Source: Brevibacterium sanguinis
Lineage (GTDB): Bacteria; Actinomycetota; Actinomycetes; Actinomycetales; Brevibacteriaceae
Assembly (NCBI RefSeq): GCF_003315415.1
Contig: NZ_QNSB01000003.1
Span: forward strand, 340,687 to 404,686
DNA length: 64,000 nucleotides
Direction: 5' to 3'
Under the pieces are notes generated by a model. It worked only from the letters and a program-made list of their open reading frames with translations, was not told the origin of the DNA and made no database searches. Each line of letters opens with the position of its first letter. Position 1 is the stretch's first letter. This document shows positions 6,786 to 14,644 of this stretch, piece by piece. Both the position numbers and the translations under genes were made by a program.

Positions 6786-7990
6786 TCGGGTCCGTGCTCC
6801 TGTCGGGCGGCAAAGCCCTGGATGAGGTGTCCCTCGATCCGGAGGACTTCTACGAACCTCGCCATGAGAGTGTGTGGCGGATCTTCCTGGACATGCGCCG
6901 TCGTGGGGAGGCGATCGACACCGTGACCGTTAACCAGCGGGTGCAGTCGATCCCAGACCTGCGAGGGCAAGTGACTCCCGCAGAGTTGTACAGCTACACG
7001 CGGGACACCCCCACCACCGCGGCTGCTCCCGCGTACGCGAGGCATGTGGCCGAGTTGGCTACTCGCCGGCGTATCCGTATGGAGGCGTTGGCGATCGCAG
7101 ACATGGCCGTGGAGGCCGAGTCGGTGGGGGAGTTGGTGGATCAGGCTCGAGCACGGATCGAGCAGGCTGCGAGGGTGAACGTGTCTGCGGTGAAGCCGAT
7201 CGGGGCGACGATCATGCAGACGGTGCAGAACCTCCGCAAACCGATCATTTACACCCCAACACCGTGGACGAACCTCAACCATTTCATCGGCGGGTGGAGG
7301 CCAAGCAGCCTCTACGTCGTCGGCGCCCGCCCCGGTGGGGGGAAGTCCATCATGGGTGCGCAGGCCGCGATCAGCCTCACCGACTCAGGGGCGGTGGCGT
7401 TATGCAGTCTCGAAATGTCTGAGGAGGATCTGCAGTTGCGGATCATCTCGCAGAAATCGGGGGTGGACATGACTTCACTCTTGAACCGGTGCACCACGAA
7501 CCTTGAAATCGAGAAGGCGACCACTGCGGCGCAGAACCTTCTCAATGCGCCGTTGTTCATCAACGATCGGGCGGCAATGACGTTGAACGATGTGCGGTCG
7601 TTCGTTCGGTCGGTGGCCCGTCAGCAGAAGCTCGGCGGGGTGGTGGTGGACTACCTGCAACTCATGGAGGCGACGAGTAAGAAAGAGCGACACCTCGCGG
7701 TGGGGGAGCTGTCCCGCGGGTTGAAGCTCATGGCGAAGGAACTCCACGTTCCCGTGATCGCCTTGTCGCAGCTCAACCGGGGATCGGCCGATCGCCCGGA
7801 TAAGAAGCCGACTCTCTCGGACCTCCGGGAGTCTGGGTCGATCGAGCAGGACGCGGATGCTGTGATCCTCCTGCACCGGGAACACCACGAGTCGGACGAA
7901 CTGCATGTCAACGTCGCGAAGAACCGCCAAGGCCCGCCGGGATCACTCATCCTCGGCTGGCGTGGCCATAACTCGATGCTCACCGATTAG
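6749..7990 (+). CDS. dnaB: Replicative DNA helicase, DnaB family
   Basis: 413 residues. The N-terminal helical domain (ERALIGSVLLSGG...DFYEPRHESVWRIF) is followed by a RecA-type ATPase with Walker A GARPGGGKS near residue 191, Walker B-like VVVDYLQLM near 297, and SQLNR / DLRESGSIEQDAD motifs. It unwinds DNA at the phage fork as a hexamer. ATG 6749 has AAGGAGTTCAGG in front and lies within the end of the loader gene. Slightly shorter than bacterial DnaB (about 450). Confidence 0.95.
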   Translation: MERSTSESERALIGSVLLSGGKALDEVSLDPEDFYEPRHESVWRIFLDMRRRGEAIDTVTVNQRVQSIPDLRGQVTPAELYSYTRDTPTTAAAPAYARHVAELATRRRIRMEALAIADMAVEAESVGELVDQARARIEQAARVNVSAVKPIGATIMQTVQNLRKPIIYTPTPWTNLNHFIGGWRPSSLYVVGARPGGGKSIMGAQAAISLTDSGAVALCSLEMSEEDLQLRIISQKSGVDMTSLLNRCTTNLEIEKATTAAQNLLNAPLFINDRAAMTLNDVRSFVRSVARQQKLGGVVVDYLQLMEATSKKERHLAVGELSRGLKLMAKELHVPVIALSQLNRGSADRPDKKPTLSDLRESGSIEQDADAVILLHREHHESDELHVNVAKNRQGPPGSLILGWRGHNSMLTD

Positions 7991-7998
7991 GAGACCAA

Positions 7999-8220
7999 AT
8001 GGCATTGAAGGGTAAACCAAACCAGGCGCGAACCGGTGTCCTTGAGCGTTGGCTCGACAGTCTGTCGGATGACGACCGGGCGGAAGCGGAATCGTACCTG
8101 CGGGATGAGCACCATTACGGGCCGGTGAGCCTGATGAAGGCTTTCCGGCAGGACGGGTACAACGGATCTGAGGGGCCGATCAGGAGATGGCGGGAGGAGA
8201 ACCGTGGCGTTGAAGGGTAA
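7999..8220 (+). CDS. Small phage protein with HTH-like helices
   Basis: 73 residues, with TAGGAG before ATG 7999. The segment HYGPVSLMKAFRQDGYNGSEGPIRRWREEN reads like two or three DNA-binding helices. The first seven residues (MALKGKP) and their DNA are repeated at the start of the next gene, suggesting a local duplication. It overlaps that gene by 17 bases. Confidence 0.65.
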   Translation: MALKGKPNQARTGVLERWLDSLSDDDRAEAESYLRDEHHYGPVSLMKAFRQDGYNGSEGPIRRWREENRGVEG

Positions 8221-9004
8221 ACCGCGGCCACGTATTCAACCCGACATGCGGGAGCGGGTGCGCGTGCTCACGCTGGATATCGAGACTCGCCCTCATGAGG
8301 CGTACGTTTTCGGCCTGTGGAAGCAGGACATTGGTATCGCGAAGCTGATGGAGCGCGGGCATGTGATGTGTTTCGTCGCGAAATGGTACGGGGAGAAGGA
8401 AGTCATCTTCCGCTCCGACCACCATGACGGGCATGAGGCGATGATCCGCGCCGCCTGGGATCTGCTCAACGAGGCGGACCTCATCGTCACGTACAACGGC
8501 ATCTCGTTCGACATGCCTCACTTGAACCGGGAGTTCGCGCTGCTGGGACTCTCACCACCATCCCCGTACAAGGACATTGACCTGATTCGGGTGGTCAGGA
8601 AGCAGTTCAACTTCTCCTCGAATTCTCTCGCGAACGTCGTGGAGGAACTCGGCATCGGCTCGAAGATGGACACTGGCGGGTTCGAGCTCTGGCGCGGGTG
8701 CATGAACGACGACCCGAAAGCGTGGGCGAAGATGAAACGCTACAACGTTCGGGACGTGGCAATCACGGAACGCCTCTACGACCGTCTCCGGCCCTGGATC
8801 AAGGGCCACCCGCATTTGGGCATGTTCAGCGGCGACGAATGGTCATGCCCGAACTGCGGCAATCAGGACATTTCCACGAACCGTCAGGGCGAGGCGCACA
8901 CGTTCGTCCAACGGTACAAACAATTCCAGTGCCCGAAGTGTGGCACATGGATTCGATCGAATCGCCGGTTGCAGAACCCGGTGCAGACACGGCACTCACG
9001 CTAA
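8204..9004 (+). CDS. PolB/DnaQ-like 3'-5' exonuclease with zinc ribbon
   Basis: 266 residues from GTG 8204 with GGGAGGAG upstream. The RNase H-like exonuclease motifs are LTLDIETRP (Exo I), VTYNGISFDMPHL (Exo II) and RYNVRDVAITERLY (Exo III), so the metal-binding Asp/Glu residues are present. The C-terminus adds CPNCG...CPKCG, a zinc ribbon likely used for DNA binding. It resembles the exonuclease part of family B polymerases without a polymerase domain and may process replication or recombination ends next to dnaB and ssb. Confidence 0.85.
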   Translation: MALKGKPRPRIQPDMRERVRVLTLDIETRPHEAYVFGLWKQDIGIAKLMERGHVMCFVAKWYGEKEVIFRSDHHDGHEAMIRAAWDLLNEADLIVTYNGISFDMPHLNREFALLGLSPPSPYKDIDLIRVVRKQFNFSSNSLANVVEELGIGSKMDTGGFELWRGCMNDDPKAWAKMKRYNVRDVAITERLYDRLRPWIKGHPHLGMFSGDEWSCPNCGNQDISTNRQGEAHTFVQRYKQFQCPKCGTWIRSNRRLQNPVQTRHSR

Positions 9005-9024
9005 CCCCCGGACGGGGGTTCTTT
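9003..9024 (+). terminator. Hairpin upstream of ssb
   Basis: A 7-bp stem (AACCCCC with GGGGGTT, loop GGAC) followed by CTTTC, right after the exonuclease stop and before the ribosome site CAGGAGAAAAC. The CATTTCAGGAGAAAAC leader is the same as that before the gene at 616, so the unit hairpin plus leader is duplicated in this genome. Confidence 0.5.
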
Positions 9025-9042
9025 CATTTCAGGAGAAAACAC

Positions 9043-9498
9043 ATGGCAGACATCACCATCGTCGGAACGATCACCGAACCGGCGTTGCGTTTCACGCAGT
9101 CCGGCAAAGCAGTCCTCGGCTTTAGCCTTGCGGAGAACCATTCGAAGAAAGATCAGAACGGGCAGTGGCAGGACGACGGCACCACCTGGCGGAAGGTCAG
9201 CGTGTGGGACCGGAAAGCCGAAGCCCTCGCGGAGGTGCTGCAGAAGGGCGACCGGGTGATCGTGGTCGGGACGGAGCGGATGCGGGAGTTTGAGGCGAAG
9301 GACGGTTCGAAGGGCCAGTCGCTCGAGCTCAACGCCCGTGAGGTTGGGAAGGTGCCGAAACTGCAGAAGCAGGACCAGGGCGGCGGGTATCGGCAGGGCG
9401 GCTATACGGGGCAGGAGCATCAGCCGCAGGGTGGTTGGGCGCAGAACCCGCAAACCGATCCGTGGGCCAGTGGTCCGAGCGGGGAGCCCCCGTTCTGA
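9043..9498 (+). CDS. ssb: Phage single-stranded DNA-binding protein
   Basis: 151 residues from ATG 9043 (CAGGAG nine bases before it). The OB-fold residues are typical: ITIVGTITEPALRFTQSGKAVLGFSLAEN, then TTWRKVSVW and EVLQKGDRVIVVG. A Gly/Gln-rich linker leads to the acidic-aromatic tail PSGEPPF that recruits replication partners. Coats ssDNA at the phage fork. Distinct from the host SSB-like gene at 48552. Confidence 0.95.
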   Translation: MADITIVGTITEPALRFTQSGKAVLGFSLAENHSKKDQNGQWQDDGTTWRKVSVWDRKAEALAEVLQKGDRVIVVGTERMREFEAKDGSKGQSLELNAREVGKVPKLQKQDQGGGYRQGGYTGQEHQPQGGWAQNPQTDPWASGPSGEPPF

Positions 9499-9713
9499 TG
9501 GCCCGGTGCGCGGAATGCGGCAAGTCCTGGGGAGGGCGCAAGCCGGAGCATTGCACCGTCTGCCACGAAACGTTCTCGGGCACGACCGCTGGGGACAGGC
9601 ATCGTCGCGGAGAGTACCCGAATCGCTCATGCTCCACGGATGGATTGGTGCACAACCCGGATCGGGACGTGTGGCAACTGCCCGGAACGTGGGCGGAACG
9701 CGAACACAGCTAG
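9498..9713 (+). CDS. FDxHR-type putative zinc-binding phage protein
   Basis: 71 residues from ATG 9498, overlapping the ssb TGA by one base. CAECG and CTVCHETF give a four-Cys zinc site, followed by TAGDRHR, which matches the short zinc-binding actinophage proteins that carry an F-D-x-H-R-like signature. It follows ssb, so a role in DNA metabolism is possible. Family recognition is from memory. Confidence 0.65.
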   Translation: MARCAECGKSWGGRKPEHCTVCHETFSGTTAGDRHRRGEYPNRSCSTDGLVHNPDRDVWQLPGTWAEREHS

Positions 9714-9730
9714 AAAATGAGGCGATTACG

Positions 9731-9768
9731 AGCCCCGGACGACCTATGACTCGCCCGGGGTTCTTTTC
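9731..9768 (+). terminator. Probable intrinsic terminator after the ssb unit
   Basis: An outer stem AGCCCCGG with CCGGGGTT (8 bp including a G-T pair) encloses a 16-base loop and is followed by TTCTTTTC. It separates the replication genes from the following run of orphan genes. Confidence 0.55.
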
Positions 9769-9823
9769 GCCCCGTGTTCAACATTCCTGAACGCGCCCAG
9801 ATTTTGAACGGAAGAAGGAGATC

Positions 9824-10045
9824 ATGAAGGACACAAAACCTCTCGAGGGCAACCCGTTCGCGGACTATGCCACCCACCAGGGCTGCGCCGCGTCAGCCAC
9901 CCTCGCCCTCGCATTCGAGCAACGGACGGCGAATTTGATCGCAGTGACGAACCTGCGCCTCTCGGCGGGACTGGCTGGCGCGACCATCGACGCAGAGACG
10001 GACGCCCTGTACAACGCCCGCCTCGGCCTGACGGAGGAATCATGA
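9824..10045 (+). CDS. Orphan phage protein sharing modules with a paralogue
   Basis: 73 residues, strong ribosome site GAAGGAGATC before the ATG. The segment AASATLALAFEQR and the end RLGLTEES recur almost exactly in the gene at 10166, though the starts differ, so these genes look like shuffled copies. Soluble, helical. Function unknown. Confidence 0.6.
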   Translation: MKDTKPLEGNPFADYATHQGCAASATLALAFEQRTANLIAVTNLRLSAGLAGATIDAETDALYNARLGLTEES

Positions 10046-10173
10046 GCGACTTCATCCTCATCGTCATCGTCGCTTTGGCGGTCATCGCGTCGGTCTGGGC
10101 ACTCGTGATCAACATTCAGAACGGGCGAGAGCTCAAGAAGCAGCTTCGGAGATGGGAGAACCGAGATGACTGA
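10042..10173 (+). CDS. 43-residue single-pass membrane protein
   Basis: ATGA overlap with the previous stop. Residues 4-25 (FILIVIVALAVIASVWALVI) form one clear membrane helix and are followed by a basic, charged tail (KKQLRRWENRDD), so N-out, C-in topology is likely. Overlaps the next ATG by eight bases. Function unknown. Confidence 0.55.
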   Translation: MSDFILIVIVALAVIASVWALVINIQNGRELKKQLRRWENRDD

Positions 10174-10573
10174 CGACCTGACCGCCTGGTTGGCGGAACG
10201 CCGGGAGAAGCACCACGGAGGCTGGACGGGGCAGTGGTCGGCGGTCCTAGACGGCGACGATATGACACTGCACGCTGACGGTGCAGTCCCGTTCGATCTG
10301 GTTCGAAGCAAGGGAGGGGTGCACGAGTACCGAGGCGCAATCGAAGACCTTGCCGCCATCGTCGATGCCCAGTGTGTCGCGTCGGCCACCCTCGCTCTCG
10401 CATTCGAGCAACGGAGAGCCGCGGAGGAAGCTCGCACGGCGAACCTGATCGCGTACGTGGAGACGCTGCGTGATCCGGTCATCGTCACTGGCCTCAGTGA
10501 GGCGACGGTCAAAACCATCGGCCGCACTGCGAACACGATCCGCCCCCGCCTCGGCCTGACGGAGGAATCATGA
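10166..10573 (+). CDS. Orphan phage protein, mosaic paralogue of two neighbours
   Basis: 135 residues. The start MTDDLTAWLAER is nearly identical to the start of the gene at 11362, while the later part (VASATLALAFEQR ... RLGLTEES) matches the gene at 9824. It reads like a fusion of modules found separately nearby. IVDAQ/IVDAH is also shared with 11362. No known domain. Confidence 0.65.
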   Translation: MTDDLTAWLAERREKHHGGWTGQWSAVLDGDDMTLHADGAVPFDLVRSKGGVHEYRGAIEDLAAIVDAQCVASATLALAFEQRRAAEEARTANLIAYVETLRDPVIVTGLSEATVKTIGRTANTIRPRLGLTEES

Positions 10574-10773
10574 CCACGAAGCTCACCACCAGCCCATCCA
10601 CCGACGACCCGACCGTCATCATCGTGACCGCCGACAACGGCACGCACGTCGACGAGATTGGGCGCATCATCAACCACAACGGGGAGCGGGGCTTCCAGCC
10701 GGCGATCTTCTCCTCCTGGGGGTTGCGGGCCGATGTGCTCCGCCGCCTCGCCGACCTCGTGGAGGAATCATGA
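10570..10773 (+). CDS. Small orphan phage protein
   Basis: 67 residues, ATGA overlap on both sides. It ends in VEES encoded by GAGGAATCATGA, the same gene-end sequence found after several neighbours, which doubles as the ribosome site (GGAGGAA) for the next gene. Function unknown. Confidence 0.55.
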   Translation: MTTKLTTSPSTDDPTVIIVTADNGTHVDEIGRIINHNGERGFQPAIFSSWGLRADVLRRLADLVEES

Positions 10774-10970
10774 GTGACGCGGAGAAGATCATCGGCCGCC
10801 TTGAAGCCAAGTACGCGTGCCCCCGCGACTGCGAAGGCGCTGTGGAGATGACGACCGGAACCATCGACGGCGAGAGCGAACTCATGTACCGGTGCGATTC
10901 TTGCCCTGGCGCGTGGGACCAGGCTGGCAAGCCGTTGTATCGGCTCAGCGATCACGAGAAGGAATCATGA
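10770..10970 (+). CDS. Small zinc-ribbon-like phage protein
   Basis: 66 residues. Cys pairs at CPRDC (about residues 17-21) and CDSCPGAWD (about 42-50) suggest a zinc ribbon. It ends in KES and overlaps the next ATG. Function unknown. Confidence 0.55.
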   Translation: MSDAEKIIGRLEAKYACPRDCEGAVEMTTGTIDGESELMYRCDSCPGAWDQAGKPLYRLSDHEKES

Positions 10971-11365
10971 CCAACGCCCGCAGTGAGGCCCGGACCGTTA
11001 TCGAACACCGGTTCATCGTCCCTTGCGAGGAACCGCATGGTGGCGATTGGCAGGACTTCGGGGTCGCTCAGGCATGGGCCCAGACGAAGGCGGAAGAGCT
11101 TGGCCTGGACACGTCCTACGCGGACTGGTCCCGCATCCACGTCGAGGATGACCAGATCGTCATCGTCGTCACCGAACGGAAGTGCCCGAGCTTCGTGACC
11201 TCGTGCCGGTCCGCCGACTGCCCTGGCGAAGTCCGCCCAACCGTCGAACCGGCCCATTTCGCGGGTGGCATGGTGATAGGTGATCGGCTCGCCTATCAGT
11301 GCCGGACATGCGGTCGCATGTGGGACGCGGGCGGTCAGCCGATTGATGAAAGGCCCGCATCATGA
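10967..11365 (+). CDS. Phage protein with C-terminal zinc site
   Basis: 132 residues from ATG 10967 (ATGA overlap). The N-terminal 70 residues are alpha/beta (WAQTKAEELGLDTSYADWSRIHVEDDQIVIVV). The C-terminal part has CRSADC and CRTCGRMWDAGG, a ribbon like the one in the previous gene (GAWDQAGKP versus MWDAGGQP), so the two may be related. Confidence 0.6.
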   Translation: MTNARSEARTVIEHRFIVPCEEPHGGDWQDFGVAQAWAQTKAEELGLDTSYADWSRIHVEDDQIVIVVTERKCPSFVTSCRSADCPGEVRPTVEPAHFAGGMVIGDRLAYQCRTCGRMWDAGGQPIDERPAS

Positions 11366-11757
11366 CTGACGACCTCACCGCCTGGTTGGCGGAACGCAAG
11401 CGGGTTCACGCCGCGGCGACGGACGGGCCGTGGCACGCGATGGAGTTCGAGGACGCGCCCGGAGACTGGGGTGTCCCGATCATCGACGGCGGAGAGCCGG
11501 GGTCGATGAAGGCCCACGTGACCGCCTACGCCATGACGTTCGGGAACGTCCCGCAGACGAAGAAGGACGCCGAGTCCATCGTCGATGCCCACAACACCCT
11601 CCCGCGCTTGCTCGCCGCCGTCGAAGCGGTGCTTGGACTGCACACTCCCGAAGAGTACGCGCAAGGCCCGGACTACTGCTACGAGTGTGAGCACCGTTGG
11701 CCGTGCGCAACCGTAGAGGCGATCCGTGCCGCCCTGCTGGAAGGGGGCGAGTCGTGA
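11362..11757 (+). CDS. Orphan phage protein, paralogue of the gene at 10166
   Basis: 131 residues. The first 12 residues match the gene at 10166 at protein and DNA level; after that the two differ until a shared VDAH/VDAQ. The C-terminus has CYECEHRWPC, a possible zinc site. ATGA overlap with its upstream neighbour. Confidence 0.65.
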   Translation: MTDDLTAWLAERKRVHAAATDGPWHAMEFEDAPGDWGVPIIDGGEPGSMKAHVTAYAMTFGNVPQTKKDAESIVDAHNTLPRLLAAVEAVLGLHTPEEYAQGPDYCYECEHRWPCATVEAIRAALLEGGES

Positions 11758-11897
11758 ACTGCAAGCACTGCGGCGTGACGATCAAGCGCCACAACGCCAA
11801 GTACACGAACGGGTGGACGCACGATGGCGAGACGGTCGGAGTCTGGTGTCAACGGACCATGGCCGCACCGGAGGAAGGGGGCGAGGGGGATGAGTAA
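11754..11897 (+). CDS. 47-residue zinc-knuckle protein
   Basis: GTG 11754 overlaps the previous TGA. CKHCGVTIKRH near the start with a later GVWCQ gives one possible zinc site. Acidic tail. Function unknown. Confidence 0.45.
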   Translation: MNCKHCGVTIKRHNAKYTNGWTHDGETVGVWCQRTMAAPEEGGEGDE

Positions 11898-12132
11898 GTT
11901 CGGAATCCAGGCTGGCATCCTCCGTCCCGTCATCAGTGTGGGGCAGCTCAACAAGGACCGCACGGTCTTCACTCAGAAGGCCGACATGACCGATGAGGTC
12001 CTCCTGTCCGTCGCGGAGTACGCGATCAAGCACTTTGGCGGTGCGCTTGAGGCGACCTACGCCGGGGAGTCGGGGTCGAAACTCACGCTGAGGATTACGG
12101 CGAAGGAGGAGGTGTCTGATGTCGACGACTGA
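11890..12132 (+). CDS. Small orphan phage protein
   Basis: 80 residues from ATG 11890, with GGGGGCGAGGGGG upstream as ribosome site. No cysteine, alternating strands and one helix (EVLLSVAEYAIKHFGG). Overlaps both neighbours. Function unknown. Confidence 0.55.
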   Translation: MSKFGIQAGILRPVISVGQLNKDRTVFTQKADMTDEVLLSVAEYAIKHFGGALEATYAGESGSKLTLRITAKEEVSDVDD

Positions 12133-12562
12133 CAGGTGCTCGTGCCCGGATAGTTTCCGGGATGACCGACCGGGGATAGACCCTACCTGCCCCGCCCATG
12201 GTGACGTTGACGCGATCCTCGCCTCGGGACGGTACGTGGACCGGCGGGGAGTCCACTGGAAGGCACTCGCGGCGGGCCAGACGTGGGGTCGAGTCAATGA
12301 ATCCGGATTCGCTATCGGCGGCGTCATGCTCACCCCCGACCAGATGCGCTTGCTCATCGAACGGGATCGGCACCGGGACGAGTGCCCGGGACTGAACCGT
12401 TGCTGGAATCACCCAGTCCCGAAGGTCGCGCAGTCTCGGCTACTTAAGGACTGGATGGCGGTCTACGCGGCAAATGCCCCCGAACGGGACACCTGGTACC
12501 CCACCCTCGCGGAGGCGTTCGCCGCCGCCGAGAAACTAGTGAAAGGACAAGACAATGGCTGA
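12119..12562 (+). CDS. Phage protein with N-terminal Cys motif
   Basis: 147 residues. CSCPDSFRDDRPGIDPTCPAHGD is a Cys/His cluster that could bind zinc. The rest is soluble and mixed. It overlaps both neighbours. Not recognised. Confidence 0.6.
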   Translation: MSTTDRCSCPDSFRDDRPGIDPTCPAHGDVDAILASGRYVDRRGVHWKALAAGQTWGRVNESGFAIGGVMLTPDQMRLLIERDRHRDECPGLNRCWNHPVPKVAQSRLLKDWMAVYAANAPERDTWYPTLAEAFAAAEKLVKGQDNG

Positions 12563-12902
12563 GAGTTACAGCGAACTGAAAAATGATGTCGTCAATGACA
12601 TCGGGGCAACCAGTGCAGACATTCGCTTCGGTGTCCAGTGGGCGCTCGAATATCTCGACGAGCACCCTGCCGAGGCGCCTCCGCTGAGGGTCACGAAAAG
12701 TGAACTCTCGGCTGCGCTCAGCGGCTACGGCGAGGACTTCGGTGAGGCAGGAGTGGCGTACCGCCTCGGCATCGAGGTCGTCGTAGCCGGACCATACGTC
12801 GTCCGCCTCAACGACGGGGCGCTGTTCAATCGGGAAGCGTTCGACAGCGACTGGACTGTGACCGCGATCGTGACCGCACCGGGAGGTGACGACGGTGAGT
12901 GA
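12555..12902 (+). CDS. Acidic orphan phage protein
   Basis: 115 residues with GAAAGGACAAGACA upstream. Acidic, no Cys, mixed helices and strands. Overlaps the next gene by eight bases. Function unknown. Confidence 0.6.
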   Translation: MAESYSELKNDVVNDIGATSADIRFGVQWALEYLDEHPAEAPPLRVTKSELSAALSGYGEDFGEAGVAYRLGIEVVVAGPYVVRLNDGALFNREAFDSDWTVTAIVTAPGGDDGE

Positions 12903-13158
12903 GCACCTGACCGAGCGAGATTTGATCGTCGGGTTCGTCCTCCACATGGTCGATCAGGAGGGGCCGGAGTACCACGACGCCGCCATGCAGGACGCCAAGC
13001 GCATCCTCGCCCAGGTCCGCGCCGAGGCAAGGGCAGAAATCGTCAACAGCATCCGGTCAACCATCATCAAGGACGCGCTACCGGCGCTCGACTCGGCTCT
13101 CCTCCGCCTCGCACACGAACGCGCCGACCAGATCGAGAAGGAGGCTGGCCGTGGATGA
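12895..13158 (+). CDS. Small helical orphan phage protein
   Basis: 87 residues. I start it at GTG 12895, with GGGAGG eight bases before it, rather than at GTG 12886, which lies too close. Long amphipathic helix (AKRILAQVRAEARAEIVNSI). Function unknown. Confidence 0.55.
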   Translation: MSEHLTERDLIVGFVLHMVDQEGPEYHDAAMQDAKRILAQVRAEARAEIVNSIRSTIIKDALPALDSALLRLAHERADQIEKEAGRG

Positions 13159-13381
13159 GGACTACGTGCCGACAGAGCAGGACTTCATCGACGGCAATGT
13201 GACCAGCCCGGAGGAGGCTCGCCGCGGTCTCGCCCGAATCAAGGCGGACTCCCTGCGGGAAGCTGCGGATGCGCTCCCGGAACCGGTCGGCCTGCACTGC
13301 AACTCTGAGTGCCACGCGGCGGACAAGCTGGCGCTGAGAATCCGTGCTGACGGGATCGAGAAAGGGGATCGCCGTGGATGA
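13151..13381 (+). CDS. Small orphan phage protein
   Basis: 76 residues from GTG 13151 with AAGGAGG upstream. HCNSECHAADKLALRIRADGIEKG holds two Cys and two His. Both this gene and the next begin with the same GCCGTGGATGA junction, suggesting a duplicated gene boundary. Confidence 0.55.
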   Translation: MDEDYVPTEQDFIDGNVTSPEEARRGLARIKADSLREAADALPEPVGLHCNSECHAADKLALRIRADGIEKGDRRG

Positions 13382-13586
13382 GAAGCAACTGCGCCGCCGA
13401 ATCGAGTGCGTGATGATCAACGCGCAGAGCAGACACGGCGGCGACGGAACGTATCGAGCCGCCGCCCAGGCCGTCATCGACGACCTCGGGCTGACGGTGC
13501 GATCAATCCAGATGTGGGCTGACACTCAGGGCCAGTCCGGAGTGTCGCGGTTCCAGGTCGTCGGACGAGTGGAGGAGCAGGGATGA
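13374..13586 (+). CDS. Small orphan phage protein
   Basis: 70 residues from GTG 13374, overlapping the previous stop by eight bases. Basic N-terminal helix (VDEKQLRRRIECVMINAQ). Overlaps the next ATG by four. Function unknown. Confidence 0.5.
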   Translation: MDEKQLRRRIECVMINAQSRHGGDGTYRAAAQAVIDDLGLTVRSIQMWADTQGQSGVSRFQVVGRVEEQG

Positions 13587-13885
13587 ACTGGGACGAGAAG
13601 GCACAGGCGGAAGGCACACGCCGGCACCTGCCAATCGACAGACCGATCATGGTCAACGAGCTCTGCGCCGCGCAGGGAATCGTGGATGGTGCCCGTTGGC
13701 AACGCGAGCAGCTGAGCACCGACGAGGCCGTGGAGAGGCTTGCCCGCGGAATGTACAACGCGGACATGCGCCAGTCGTTCGAGGGGGACTGGATTCCCGA
13801 CTTCGCCAGCAGCGACAACCGGCAACGGGATGAATACCTTGCCCGCGCCCGTGCCGGGATTGATGCACTGCTGGGGGAATCGTGA
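13583..13885 (+). CDS. Small orphan phage protein
   Basis: 100 residues, ribosome site GAGGAGCAGGG before ATG. Two amphipathic helices (EAVERLARGMYNAD, RDEYLARARAGIDALL). Overlaps its neighbours by four bases. Function unknown. Confidence 0.55.
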   Translation: MNWDEKAQAEGTRRHLPIDRPIMVNELCAAQGIVDGARWQREQLSTDEAVERLARGMYNADMRQSFEGDWIPDFASSDNRQRDEYLARARAGIDALLGES

Positions 13886-14283
13886 ACGAGCGCACCGTCA
13901 CATACGAGATCGATATGCAACCCATACTCGATGCGGCCAAGGCGATGACGGACGCAATGCGGTCCTTCCGCACTCCCGCCGGGCTGTTGCAGTGGTTCGA
14001 ACCGCAAGCCACATGCAGGACGTGCAACGGAAGCTACCGTGTGAAGCTGCTCGAGTTTGATGTGCGCAGGATCTGCCCCGACTGCATGGCAGCATTCCAA
14101 CGCATCGCAGACTACTGGGATGGTCGCGGGGAAGAGGTCGCCAAGCTCATCAGTGCGATGGAGGACTCGCCGCCGACCGACTGGCCGCGATTCCACCTAT
14201 GGCTTGATCGGAAAGCTGCGCTCTGTGGCATCCGTTACGGCCGTCCCTGGCAGGAGCACGTGCGAGACCGGAGGGTGCTGTGA
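13882..14283 (+). CDS. Phage protein with one zinc-finger-like motif
   Basis: 133 residues. CRTCNGSYRVK (about residues 45-55) and CPDCMAAF (about 66-73) form a four-Cys site; the rest is helical. GTGA coupling to the next gene. Possibly nucleic-acid binding, not shown. Confidence 0.55.
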   Translation: MNERTVTYEIDMQPILDAAKAMTDAMRSFRTPAGLLQWFEPQATCRTCNGSYRVKLLEFDVRRICPDCMAAFQRIADYWDGRGEEVAKLISAMEDSPPTDWPRFHLWLDRKAALCGIRYGRPWQEHVRDRRVL

Positions 14284-14459
14284 CAGATCGCCCCGAATGG
14301 GTGCCCGATTGGGTGCCCGATGAGAACCTCGACTGGTACATCAACCACACGTTGCGTGCTCCGTGGGACGAGCTGCGGTTCTATCTCGACCGCCTGTTCG
14401 ACCCGGTGTGCGTGCGCATCTACCGGGTGATGGACTGGCTGGCGAGGAGACTCCCATGA
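14280..14459 (+). CDS. 59-residue Trp-rich phage protein
   Basis: GTG 14280 overlaps the previous TGA. It starts with a repeated WVPD motif (PEWVPDWVPDENLDW) and is rich in aromatic and basic residues. A hydrophobic/amphipathic C-terminus could sit at a membrane. ATGA coupling to the next gene. Confidence 0.45.
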   Translation: MTDRPEWVPDWVPDENLDWYINHTLRAPWDELRFYLDRLFDPVCVRIYRVMDWLARRLP

Positions 14460-14644
14460 TTCCGTGCGGTCGTGGTGTGTGCGCCGCCGAGGATGGTCAC
14501 GACGGAACATGCGCGGAAGCCTCAGGGTGGGCTTACGAACCCCCGGACGAGGAGACGTTGGTGATGATGCTGGACGCGGCACGCCGGGACGGGTGGAGAG
14601 CCCACGACAGACACATGCGGCTACTGCGGGGAGACGTGACGTGA
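14456..14644 (+). CDS. 62-residue orphan phage protein
   Basis: ATG 14456 overlaps the previous stop. CGRGVCAAEDGHDGTC near the start is a compact Cys/His cluster. GTGA coupling to the next gene. Function unknown. Confidence 0.45.
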   Translation: MIPCGRGVCAAEDGHDGTCAEASGWAYEPPDEETLVMMLDAARRDGWRAHDRHMRLLRGDVT

